A stretch of DNA of 64,000 nucleotides from positions 61,865-125,864 of the forward strand of contig CAJQMT010000004.1 in assembly GCA_905479475.1 (NCBI GenBank). Direction: 5' to 3'. Within the stretch, counting starts at the first letter, position 1. Each line of letters begins with the position of its first letter. The notes below the pieces were generated by a model. The model saw nothing but the letters and a program-made list of their open reading frames with translations, did no database searches and was not told the origin of the DNA. Positions 16,907 through 24,431 of the stretch are shown one piece after another. Source of the stretch: an uncultured Flavobacteriaceae bacterium (GTDB lineage: Bacteria; Bacteroidota; Bacteroidia; Flavobacteriales; Flavobacteriaceae). Made by a program: the position numbers and the translations under genes.

Positions 16907-19134
16907 ACTTGCATTGGTTTTATTTTTTCATTTTTCCTAACGATGGTCTTTCTCAAACGCAGAGCAAAGTCACTCATTGCTTTGATTTCTTTTACACTTG
17001 CCAAGCGTTCTTTGTGAAATATTAACAAACCCTTGTCTGTAGACTCTATATGATAATAGGTATTGCTTTCAAAAAATAGTACCAATTCATCTGTAAAAAA
17101 CGTTTCGATTTCTTTTTGATCGTTTCCGTACAAGAAAAAACGCTTCGAAAAATCAGGATGTCCTTGGATGGTAATGACATTATAGCCAACTAGATGATAG
17201 AAAAATTCAAACAGGCCATCTCTGTCTAGTGTGAACAAAGGCAATGATTTATCTAGTTTGACGTGTATCATGGTACTTCGGATCACTTGCTTGGCGATGA
17301 ATTCTCCTTCGGTATAAATGACATCAAACAAAGTACACTCACCATTGGTCATAATATTCTTTACTTTGCTGATGTTTTTGGTTTTGAAATAACCGAATTC
17401 GGTTAAAATTTGAAAGGGTTGTTTGCGCAAAGGTTTGTAGGACCAATTGAAATCTTGGGCAATAGAGCGCAAAGATTTTTGTCTTTTCGTAAGATTTCGA
17501 GAGGCCATCCTTTTGGTGGCAGAAATACGTCTCAGGGCAAAAGGATGATTTGTGTGTGCTCCGTGTAAATCGAGTCCAATGACCTCAAAATAAACTCCTT
17601 TGGATATGAATGTTTGTATGTAATTGTGTAGGTTTTCCATGACCGTATGATCTACAAAAGAACAGCGCGAAAAATCAACAATGACATCTTCGTGTTCTGG
17701 AATTTGATCTAGTTTTGATTTTAATTTTGAATAATTTAAAAAACTACAAAAATTAACAACACTTATATAATAATTTTCTTTTTCATCAGCTTCTTTGTAC
17801 ATGAGAACATTTGGTTTGAAAATGTTTCTTATGAAAAAACCAATGCTCTTTTTTAAAATAGTATGAATCACAAAAGTGATGGCGATACCTGCTAAAATTC
17901 CTGAAATTAAATTTGTAAAGATTGTTACCAATAGAGTGGTAAGAAAAATAAGCAACTGCTCTTTTCCAATGCTAAAAATTTTGGAAATATTTTTTGGAGA
18001 GGCCAGTTTGAAACCCGTATAAACAAGGATTGCTGCCAATGCAGGCAAAGGTATTTTTGTCAATTGCTCTTGAAAGAGTATTACAAATAGGACTAAGAAA
18101 CTTGCATGAAAAAAATTGGCAAGTCTGTTGGTGGCACCATTGTTTGCACTTACGGAGCTGCGGGCAATGACAGTTACGACGTTCAATCCTCCGAGTAATC
18201 CACTGATGCTACTTGCAATTCCTAAAGCTTTCAAATCTCTGTTTACATTTGAACGTCTTTTGAGAGGGTCTAATTTATCTACGGCTTTGATACTCAATAA
18301 AGATTCGATACTTGAAATCAGTGTAATTGAAATCACAACATTGATAAAATTTCCCTGAAATAGGATTGAAAAATCAGGAAAAGCCAAGTTTGACAAAACC
18401 TTGTCAGGAATATTGATCAATAATTCTTTGCTTATAGGATAAGGCTGTTGTAAAACCAGTTCATAGTAGTAACTATAACCAACTGCGAATACAACAATCC
18501 ACATGGGGGCAGGAATCAATTGAAAATAGCGGTTCCTGATTTTGGAATAATAAATCATGACAAGCAAGCTTAGAATTCCCTCAATACCTGCAATGAAATT
18601 ACTGTGGTCATCCAACAGAAAATTGTAAACGGTATAAGGAGCCTCTAAAAGCAAATCCACTGTGTTTCCTTGAATATTCACATATCCGAACATCACATGA
18701 AATTGTTTTGCAAAAATTCCAATTCCAATGGCAGCAAGCATTCCTTGGATGGCAGAAGAAGGGAAAAAATCACTCAAAATTCCCATTCGTAAAAAGCCCA
18801 ATACCAGCATCAAGCCTCCGGAAATTACAATGGCGGCCAAAGTATATAGATATCCTTGTTGGAGATCCCCTGCAGCCAAGGTTGTAATGGCGCTTAGCAA
18901 TACGACTACCAATCCGTTTCCAGGTCCTGTAATGGTAATGTTTGATCCACCAAGAACAGCTACCAAAATCCCACCGACTACGGAAGAAATGACCCCAGCA
19001 ATGGGGGGAGCCTCAGAGGCAATAGCAAGACCCAAGCCTAAAGGCAGGGCAATTAATGAAACTACAAAACCCGCGAATATGTTTTTAGGAATCGAACTGA
19101 CAAATGATTGAATTTGGGTTTGTTTTTTTACCAT
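16900..19134 (-). CDS. SulP family anion transporter with STAS domain and extra C-terminal region
   Basis: The membrane part (about residues 15-430, 10-14 helices) has the SulP start (AGFVVSLIALPLGLGLAIAS, PPIAGVISSVVGG) and the GPGNGLVVVLL signature. A STAS domain follows (VIVDFSRCSFVDHTVMENL, about 485-505), ending near 550. A further 190 residues (about 555-744) then appear that typical SulP proteins lack. They contain a segment HPDFSKRFFLYGNDQKEIE and FHKERLASVKEI, reminiscent of DUF3137-type sequences, though I am not sure. Substrates of the family are sulfate, bicarbonate or other anions. The universal stress gene directly upstream is a common SulP companion and favours bicarbonate (inference). 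Confidence 0.88.
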   Translation of the reverse strand: MVKKQTQIQSFVSSIPKNIFAGFVVSLIALPLGLGLAIASEAPPIAGVISSVVGGILVAVLGGSNITITGPGNGLVVVLLSAITTLAAGDLQQGYLYTLAAIVISGGLMLVLGFLRMGILSDFFPSSAIQGMLAAIGIGIFAKQFHVMFGYVNIQGNTVDLLLEAPYTVYNFLLDDHSNFIAGIEGILSLLVMIYYSKIRNRYFQLIPAPMWIVVFAVGYSYYYELVLQQPYPISKELLINIPDKVLSNLAFPDFSILFQGNFINVVISITLISSIESLLSIKAVDKLDPLKRRSNVNRDLKALGIASSISGLLGGLNVVTVIARSSVSANNGATNRLANFFHASFLVLFVILFQEQLTKIPLPALAAILVYTGFKLASPKNISKIFSIGKEQLLIFLTTLLVTIFTNLISGILAGIAITFVIHTILKKSIGFFIRNIFKPNVLMYKEADEKENYYISVVNFCSFLNYSKLKSKLDQIPEHEDVIVDFSRCSFVDHTVMENLHNYIQTFISKGVYFEVIGLDLHGAHTNHPFALRRISATKRMASRNLTKRQKSLRSIAQDFNWSYKPLRKQPFQILTEFGYFKTKNISKVKNIMTNGECTLFDVIYTEGEFIAKQVIRSTMIHVKLDKSLPLFTLDRDGLFEFFYHLVGYNVITIQGHPDFSKRFFLYGNDQKEIETFFTDELVLFFESNTYYHIESTDKGLLIFHKERLASVKEIKAMSDFALRLRKTIVRKNEKIKPMQVC

Positions 19135-19171
19135 TTTGGGTGTTTTGGGATCTGGTCTCTGAAATGCGTGT

Positions 19172-20014
19172 TTATTTTATAATGAGTACATCTGAAGGAA
19201 GTTCGGACAAAATGTATTCCATATCATGCGGGAAAATTCGATCTAGCATACCTGTTTTGTTGGGGGCATTCATGATTAACAAATCCGCTCTGACTACTCT
19301 CGCGTAATGACCTATGGAGTACCCTCTTTTTCCAAAAATACTTTGAGTTTTTATATCGATTCCGTTTTTTAGAGTGGTTTCGATTGTGTCTAAGATATCT
19401 TTGACACGAATGTCTTCTCTTTTTACCAGTTTTTCTTTCGCAATGGTTGCTCTTCGCAAGGAAATGTCATCGTTCACTTTTACATGAATTTCTCTTTGTG
19501 TAATTTCTTCAACAATGGTGATTTTTTTACAACCCAATTTTTGTGAAACATAGAACGATGTCGCCATGGTTTCTGCTGTTTTTGAATCTTTCAACCCATT
19601 GACAACAATGTGTTTGCAAGGAATTCTAACCACAGAGTGCTTGATTAATAATAGAACCGAACAAGGCGCTTTTCTTGTGAGTTTTCTCGCAATGGAGCCC
19701 ACGTAATATTTAAAAATGTTTTCTTTTTGCAAGGCACCCAAAATGAGCAAGTCAATTTTTTCTTGCTCACAGACATTCAAAATAACATCTACAGGAGCTC
19801 CAGTTTGAAACAAAAGTTTCACGTCATTTGTTACCTGATGTCCTTCTTTTAAGATGTCCTGTAAGAGGGCTTCTTTTTTTTCTGAACGGTCACCGACATG
19901 CACGCAAATCAGCTGTGCGTTGAACATGTTTGAAAGCCGAATCGCTTCAAATATGTTTTCTTTTAAGTTTGGGGAAAAAGCAACGCCTATTAAAATTTTA
20001 CGAAATTGATGCAA
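19172..20014 (-). CDS. Universal stress protein with two UspA domains, TTG start
   Basis: The 280-residue protein has two Usp-type modules. The first has KILIGVAFSP, AQLICVHVGD and LLILGALQKENIFKYYVGSIARKL, close to the nucleotide-binding GxxG(S) pattern. The second, from about 145, is more degenerate and ends with LSELPSDVLIIK. The only reachable start that preserves the first beta strand is the TTG at 20014; an in-frame TAA lies five codons upstream and the next ATG would remove residues 1-28. It precedes sulP by 37 nt, so it probably belongs to the same transcript and may regulate or sense for the transporter. Confidence 0.85.
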   Translation of the reverse strand: MHQFRKILIGVAFSPNLKENIFEAIRLSNMFNAQLICVHVGDRSEKKEALLQDILKEGHQVTNDVKLLFQTGAPVDVILNVCEQEKIDLLILGALQKENIFKYYVGSIARKLTRKAPCSVLLLIKHSVVRIPCKHIVVNGLKDSKTAETMATSFYVSQKLGCKKITIVEEITQREIHVKVNDDISLRRATIAKEKLVKREDIRVKDILDTIETTLKNGIDIKTQSIFGKRGYSIGHYARVVRADLLIMNAPNKTGMLDRIFPHDMEYILSELPSDVLIIK

Positions 20015-20119
20015 AGTCTGTCTGGATTAATTCGGCGTACAATATATTAAAAAAACACATTGAAAAAGATAGTTGGGTTTGTTTTTTAAGGCAATCCAAA
20101 GACTTTTGTAAAAAGGGAA

Positions 20120-20743
20120 CTACAAATCGAGTCCAAACATGTTTTTTAAAATTTCAATATCTGGATTGATTTCTTTGAGTTTGTTGTATTTTTCTTGTGG
20201 GGTGTAAATAAATTTTTTGACCTCTGTTTCAATTACATTGACTTCCATGTCAATACTGAAATTATTAAGATGCTCTCTCAAATATTTGAGCAATCGGGGT
20301 TTCAATCTTTCCAATTGATCTGCCATCAAATTGTTGGGAAGGGTATACTGAATGCTCCATTCGTTTAAAATTGGTTTGGATGCGTTTAGAATGGAAGCCA
20401 AGCTTTTATCTCCTTTTTGGATGAGTTGCTCCGCATAAGCATTCCATAATGATAGAAATTTTGTTTCTGTAAAGCTAGCTTTTGGAAGTGTGTTTCTGTC
20501 AATTTCTGTTTCGTCTGTAAAGGTAACGGTTGCTGCTTTTTCAGTCAAACTTTTCAAAGAAAGTGCAGATGCTCTTTTTCGTTCGCGTGATACAGGCGTC
20601 TTAAGTTCCGGTTTTTTTTCGGTCCTTTTTTTGCTAGTTTCTATGGGTTTAGAAGGAGGAACTCCTTTTTTGAAAGTTGTTTCAATCGTCCCTTTTACCA
20701 GTGTGTCTCTGAAAAATGAAGGGGGAATTATAAAGTTGCTACT
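20120..20743 (-). CDS. dnaX: Tau-specific C-terminal extension of DnaX, reached by a -1 frameshift
   Basis: This is not an independent gene. Reading back one base at the A11 run joins the gamma frame to SSNFIIPPSFF and on without a stop through a basic linker (about 45 residues, rich in Lys, Pro, Thr) to the track ORF at 20120-20557. The joined tau product would be 564 residues. The end (SFTETKFLSLWNAYAEQLI, NNFSIDMEVNV, PDIEILKNMFGLDL) matches the C-terminal region that DnaX carries in other Flavobacteria. The final domain should bind the polymerase core and helicase, as in other tau subunits. The lack of any start codon of its own supports recoding. Confidence 0.8.
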   Translation of the reverse strand, partial: SSNFIIPPSFFRDTLVKGTIETTFKKGVPPSKPIETSKKRTEKKPELKTPVSRERKRASALSLKSLTEKAATVTFTDETEIDRNTLPKASFTETKFLSLWNAYAEQLIQKGDKSLASILNASKPILNEWSIQYTLPNNLMADQLERLKPRLLKYLREHLNNFSIDMEVNVIETEVKKFIYTPQEKYNKLKEINPDIEILKNMFGLDL

Positions 20744-21813
20744 TTTTTTTTTTCTGCCTCGAAGGTGATGGATGCAATTTGCATGAGGGTCAGTTCCACC
20801 AACAGTCGTTGGTTTTTACTGGTTTTGTATTGGAGATCACAGGCATTGGCTTTCTCGATGGCTTGCAGCAGAAAAGGAAGCGATGCTGCTGCCGCTTGCG
20901 TGAGGTATTGCTTTTTGGAGTTGTCTCCTACTTCGAGAAGAGGAATAGTTTCTTTGTCTTTTGCAACTAACAGGTCTCTAAAATGAGAAGCCAATCCATT
21001 GATGAAATGGTGTCCTTCAAATCCTTTACTTAGGACCGTATTGAATGCCACTAAAATTTGTGGAATATTATTTTTGATAGCGAGATCTGTTACTTGAAAA
21101 TAGACATCGTAATCCAATACGTTTAGATTTTCGGTTACAGCTTCTCGAGTGAGGTTTTTTCCAGAAAAACTGATGACTCTATCAAAAATAGACAAGGCAT
21201 CACGCATGGCGCCATCTGCTTTTTGAGCAATGATATGCAAAGCATCGTCACTTGCGTCAATTCCTTCTTGTGAGGCAATTTTTTTCAAATGATTTTTAGC
21301 GTCAACGACTCCAATGCGTTTGAAATCAAAAATTTGACAACGAGACAAGATCGTTGGGATGATTTTATGTTTTTCTGTTGTGGCTAATATAAAGATAGCA
21401 TGCGCAGGTGGTTCTTCTAAAGTTTTTAAAAAAGCATTGAATGCGGCTTGCGACAGCATGTGTACTTCGTCGATAATATAGACTTTGTATTTTCCTGTTT
21501 GTGGAGGAATACGAACCTGATCTGTAAGGGAACGAATGTCGTCTACAGAATTGTTTGAAGCGGCATCCAATTCGAAAATATTAAAAGCAAAATCTTCGTT
21601 TTGATGCAATCCTTCCTCGTCGTTTATTTTTTTTGCGAGAATACGTGCACAACTTGTTTTTCCAACACCTCTAGGACCGGTAAACAACAAAGCCTGTGCT
21701 AGATGGTTGTTTCTAATAGCATTCTCCAAAGTGTTGGTGATGGCTTGTTGCCCCACAACATCTTCAAAAACCTGGGGACGGTATTTTCGAGCTGATACTA
21801 TAAATGGTTCCAT
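20728..21813 (-). CDS. dnaX: DNA polymerase III subunit gamma (zero-frame product of dnaX)
   Basis: The clamp-loader ATPase starts at ATG 21813 (MEPFIVSARKYRPQVFEDVVGQ). The track start at 21846 lies upstream of a consensus promoter and is rejected. Visible are Walker A GPRGVGKTS, Walker B IIDEVHML, the SRC motif LSRCQIF and sensor 2 KADGAMRDALSIFD, followed by domain III up to residue 357. A zinc-binding Cys cluster between Walker A and B is missing, as in other Flavobacteria. The zero frame stops four codons after an A11 run, giving 361 residues, the gamma form. The tau form continues in the -1 frame. Confidence 0.93.
   Translation of the reverse strand: MEPFIVSARKYRPQVFEDVVGQQAITNTLENAIRNNHLAQALLFTGPRGVGKTSCARILAKKINDEEGLHQNEDFAFNIFELDAASNNSVDDIRSLTDQVRIPPQTGKYKVYIIDEVHMLSQAAFNAFLKTLEEPPAHAIFILATTEKHKIIPTILSRCQIFDFKRIGVVDAKNHLKKIASQEGIDASDDALHIIAQKADGAMRDALSIFDRVISFSGKNLTREAVTENLNVLDYDVYFQVTDLAIKNNIPQILVAFNTVLSKGFEGHHFINGLASHFRDLLVAKDKETIPLLEVGDNSKKQYLTQAAAASLPFLLQAIEKANACDLQYKTSKNQRLLVELTLMQIASITFEAEKKKVATL
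20743..20753 (-). promoter_or_regulatory. A11 slippery run in dnaX, candidate programmed frameshift/slippage site
   Basis: The minus strand carries eleven consecutive A after GAGGCAG. In-frame codons are GAA AAA AAA AAA, so tandem AAA codons can slip -1, and an A11 run is also long enough for RNA polymerase slippage (adding one A gives the same result). A GAGG stands 5 nt upstream. I see no strong downstream hairpin. Confidence 0.75.
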
Positions 21814-21834
21814 GTTTGGTTGAAAATTGAGAAA

Positions 21835-21865
21835 CAAATGTAGCAATATACAAATGGATTCACAA
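21835..21865 (-). promoter_or_regulatory. Promoter of dnaX (TTG-N20-TACATTTG)
   Basis: On the minus strand a TTG, 20 bases and TACATTTG precede the ATG at 21813 by 22 nt. Its position excludes the longer track start. Confidence 0.6.
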
Positions 21866-21935
21866 CTATATTTTTTGAGAACTTTTGGAAGATTTCTAGA
21901 AAAGTGTTTTGTGGATTGTAAAGAAGAATAAGTAA

Positions 21936-22403
21936 TTACTTGTCTTTTTGTACAGATACAAGCGGGTAGTTGGGAATGTCTTCTAAGAAAATATATTTCT
22001 CATTGTTACGATCCATTTGACAATAAAAATGTTGCAGGCCATTGGTCACAATTAAAAAAGAGGCGTTTAATTTTAAATTGTAGCGCGCAATCTGGTCAAA
22101 AGTGGTTTGGGTAATGGGTACAGACGGAGCTTTGCACTCTACAATGATATCTGGGAGGCCCTGTTTGTTGAATATTAAAATGTCAGTTCTTTTTTTTAAA
22201 CCATTGATTTTCAATTCTTTTTCTATAGCGATAAGAGGAGCGGGGTATTTTTTTTCGGAAAGTAAATAGGATACAAAATGCTGACGTACCCATTCTTCGG
22301 GAGTCAATACCACATATTTTTTTCGTAATTGGTCAAAAATGAGTCGCTTATTTTCGCTACTTTTGATACTAAATTTGTACAATGGGAGATTCAAGGCTGT
22401 CAT
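21936..22403 (-). CDS. HsdR_N-type (type I restriction enzyme R N-terminal-like) protein
   Basis: The 155-residue protein has the PD-(D/E)xK nuclease-like core: LTPEEWVRQHFVSYLL, then KKRTDILIFNKQGLPDIIVECKAP, where the Asp and the E-x-K are the expected metal-binding residues, then FDQIARYNLKLNASFLIVTNG. In true HsdR the domain is fused to a helicase; here it is free-standing. No methylase or specificity subunit is nearby, so a restriction role is unlikely. It is divergent from holA (65 bp between starts). Similar stand-alone genes occur near replication genes in Flavobacteria, which hints at DNA maintenance (inference). Confidence 0.85.
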   Translation of the reverse strand: MTALNLPLYKFSIKSSENKRLIFDQLRKKYVVLTPEEWVRQHFVSYLLSEKKYPAPLIAIEKELKINGLKKRTDILIFNKQGLPDIIVECKAPSVPITQTTFDQIARYNLKLNASFLIVTNGLQHFYCQMDRNNEKYIFLEDIPNYPLVSVQKDK

Positions 22404-22468
22404 AGAAGCGAATTTAAGAATTATAAATAGAATACCATCCTTATGTGATGGATCGTGATCCGCTCCGA

Positions 22469-23470
22469 ATGAATGAAGTAAACCAAATAGTATCCGAAAT
22501 CAAAGAAGGGAAAGCCAAGCCCATCTATTTTTTGATGGGAGAGGAACCATATTATATTGATAAAATTTCTGAGTATATCGAAAAGAATGTGCTCAGCGAA
22601 GAGGAGCGGGGTTTCAATCAGATGGTACTTTATGGAAGAGATGTGAGTATTGAGGACGTCGTGTCCAATGCCAAACGTTTTCCAATGATGGCTGAGAAAC
22701 AAGTGGTGTTGGTGAAAGAAGCACAAGATTTGTCAAGAACAATTGAAAAATTGGTTTCTTATGCAGAAAATCCGCAGCCTTCGACGGTGCTGGTTGTCAA
22801 TTATAAATACAAAACTCTTGACAAAAGAAAAAAGCTTTTCAAAACAGTCAACAAAAATGGTGTTGTTTTCGAAAGTAAAAAATTGTACGAAAATCAAGTA
22901 GCTGATTGGATTCGAAAAGTACTGAACGGGAAAGATTATCAAATGGAGCCCAAAGCAGCTCAAATGCTTGTGGAGTTTTTAGGAACAAATTTGGGTAAAA
23001 TCAACAATGAATTGGAAAAGTTGATGTTAATTTTGTCCGAAGGGACAATTATCAACCCGACCCATATTGAAGAAAATATTGGAATCAGTAAAGATTTTAA
23101 TAATTTTGAATTGCGCAAAGCAATTGGAAATAGAGCTGTTTTAAAAGCAAATCGTATTGTGAGTTATTTTGCAAACAATCCAAAGAGCAACCCTTTGGTA
23201 ATGACCATTTCTTTGTTAAGTAGTTATTTTACACAGTTGTTTTTATACCATGGATTGCAAGACAAGTCGAAAGCTAATATTGCCAAAAAACTTGGAGTGA
23301 GTCCTTATTTTGTAAGTGATTATGTGACAGCTGCTAAAAATTATCCGATGCGAAAAGTTTCGCAGATCATTGCACTTCTTCGTGATGCGGATGTGAAAAG
23401 TAAAGGAGTCGGAGCGCAAATTTCACATAGGGATTTACTAAAAGAATTGCTGTTTAAAATCATGCATTGA
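22469..23470 (+). CDS. holA: DNA polymerase III subunit delta HolA
   Basis: Delta opens the sliding clamp within the clamp loader, together with DnaX encoded just upstream on the other strand. The ATG at 22469 (MNEVNQIVSEIKEGKAKPIY) gives 333 residues, the normal length; the track GTG at 22445 adds eight unlikely residues. Family landmarks are PIYFLMGEEPYYIDKI, NAKRFPMMAEKQVVLVKEA, GKINNELEKLMLIL and the C-terminal domain FNNFELRKAIGNRAVLKA. The Walker A motif is absent, as expected for delta. The dnaX and holA genes share the 21.8-22.5 kb region with the HsdR_N gene between. Confidence 0.9.
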   Translation: MNEVNQIVSEIKEGKAKPIYFLMGEEPYYIDKISEYIEKNVLSEEERGFNQMVLYGRDVSIEDVVSNAKRFPMMAEKQVVLVKEAQDLSRTIEKLVSYAENPQPSTVLVVNYKYKTLDKRKKLFKTVNKNGVVFESKKLYENQVADWIRKVLNGKDYQMEPKAAQMLVEFLGTNLGKINNELEKLMLILSEGTIINPTHIEENIGISKDFNNFELRKAIGNRAVLKANRIVSYFANNPKSNPLVMTISLLSSYFTQLFLYHGLQDKSKANIAKKLGVSPYFVSDYVTAAKNYPMRKVSQIIALLRDADVKSKGVGAQISHRDLLKELLFKIMH

Positions 23471-23553
23471 TTTTCGAATGTTTTAAAAAAAATGGTCAAA
23501 AAGTTGACTGAAATTTCGGTCGTTTCCTTTCCAAACAATTCTACTCAAAACAA

Positions 23554-23570
23554 TCTACTATTCAAATAGG
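23554..23570. promoter_or_regulatory. Rrf2-type operator candidate A (upstream of rrf2)
   Basis: TCTA-N9-TAGG, 33 bp before the rrf2 start, within the expected -33 region of a TATCTTCG element at 23591. It shares CTACTnTTC and ATAGG with the site at 24126, and another TAGG half lies just downstream. Confidence 0.6.
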
Positions 23571-23602
23571 ATAACTAGGTAAAAAAGTTTTATCTTCGTT
23601 CC

Positions 23603-24016
23603 ATGCTTTCAAAAAAGACAAAATACGGAATCAAGGCATTGACATATTTAGCCAATAGAATAGAGAATTGTCCGGTTCAGATTTCTGAAATTTCCAAATC
23701 AGAGAATATTTCTCATAAGTTTTTAGAAAGTATTTTGTTGACATTGCGAAAAGCTGGGGTTTTGGGTTCCAAAAAAGGAAAAGGAGGAGGGTACTATCTC
23801 TTAAAACCTGCTTTGGAAATTAAAATGACGGATGTAATTCGTGCTCTGGAAGGCCCCATTGCAATGGTGCCTTGTGTGAGTTTGAATTTTTACGAAAAGT
23901 GCGACGATTGTCCAGATGAAAATGCTTGTTCCGTTCATAAATTAATGATTCAGGTACGTGACAATACACTGCATGTTTTGCGAAATACGACCCTCGCAGA
24001 CTTGAACGCGTCCTAG
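23603..24016 (+). CDS. Rrf2 family transcriptional regulator, probable regulator of sulfate assimilation
   Basis: The 137-residue protein has the Rrf2 winged helix: MLSKKTKYGIKALTYLA, QISEISKSENISHKFLESIL (recognition helix) and GKGGGYYLLKP (wing). After the helical region comes a Cys cluster, C-x8-C-x2-C-x5-C (VPCVSLNFYEKC, then DDCPDENAC). This resembles the [Fe-S]-binding segment of IscR/NsrR-type members, and could sense redox or iron-sulfur status; CymR-type sulfur regulators lack it. It stands 157 bp before the cys operon in the same direction. Matching inverted repeats precede both it and the operon, so autoregulation and control of sulfur genes are likely (inference). Confidence 0.88.
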   Translation: MLSKKTKYGIKALTYLANRIENCPVQISEISKSENISHKFLESILLTLRKAGVLGSKKGKGGGYYLLKPALEIKMTDVIRALEGPIAMVPCVSLNFYEKCDDCPDENACSVHKLMIQVRDNTLHVLRNTTLADLNAS

Positions 24017-24031
24017 CCTTTTTTAAATTAA

Positions 24032-24048
24032 CCTACTATATTACTAGG
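24032..24048. promoter_or_regulatory. Rrf2-type operator candidate C (upstream of cys promoter)
   Basis: CCTA-N9-TAGG, about 40 bp upstream of the -33 TTG of the cys promoter. It has the same arm spacing as the other two sites. Confidence 0.5.
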
Positions 24049-24085
24049 ATTTATAGTTTTTTTCCAAACTTTTACTAGAAATATG

Positions 24086-24116
24086 TTGCCTGTTTGTAAG
24101 GAATCTATTACTTTTG
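24086..24116 (+). promoter_or_regulatory. Promoter of the sulfate-assimilation operon (TTG-N20-TACTTTTG)
   Basis: TTG at 24086-24088, 20 bases, then TACTTTTG at 24109-24116. Both elements match the Bacteroidota consensus. The expected start of transcription, about 24122, is directly before operator candidate B. Confidence 0.7.
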
Positions 24117-24125
24117 CGTTATAAT

Positions 24126-24142
24126 CCTACTGTTCCGATAGG
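24126..24142. promoter_or_regulatory. Rrf2-type operator candidate B (at the cys transcription start)
   Basis: CCTA-N9-TAGG, ten bases after the -7 element, with CTACTGTTC and ATAGG as in site A and an extra TAATAGG just behind. A bound repressor here would block early elongation. Confidence 0.65.
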
Positions 24143-24173
24143 GTAATAGGGTTAAATAGAAAAGATAGAAAAA

Positions 24174-24431
24174 ATGTTAGTAGATCAACTAAACAAAAAC
24201 AAAAAGAATGAGAGTTATCAGCAGGCCGTGGCTTCTGATAAGCCGATTCGTAGTGTTGTCAAAGCGATTAGTTGGAGGGTTGTAGGAACCATTGATACCT
24301 TGATTGTGTCATTGTTCATTACAGGTGAAATAAAAACGGCTACCGCAATAGCTGGAGTGGATTTTGCTACAAAAATGGTTCTGTATTTTTTTCACGAAAG
24401 AGTTTGGAATACAATAAAATGGGGAAGGTAA
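24174..24431 (+). CDS. DUF2061 family small membrane protein
   Basis: The 85-residue protein has the DUF2061 core SVVKAISWRVVGTIDTLIVSLFITGE and FATKMVLYFFHERVWNTIKWG. Two hydrophobic segments (about 38-55 and 62-78) suggest an inner-membrane protein. It is first in the sulfate-assimilation operon; its TAA overlaps the ATG of cysH by one base (TAATG), so the two are translated together. DUF2061 proteins often sit in cys operons of Bacteroidota, and a role in sulfate or sulfite handling is possible but unproven. Confidence 0.9.
   Translation: MLVDQLNKNKKNESYQQAVASDKPIRSVVKAISWRVVGTIDTLIVSLFITGEIKTATAIAGVDFATKMVLYFFHERVWNTIKWGR

Noticed and set aside
20120-20557. Track ORF of 145 residues as an independent gene
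   Set aside because: It has no good start, begins in the middle of an open frame and continues the DnaX sequence in the -1 frame.
21936-22403. Restriction-modification system
   Set aside because: Only an HsdR_N-like domain is present; no methylase, specificity subunit or helicase is nearby.
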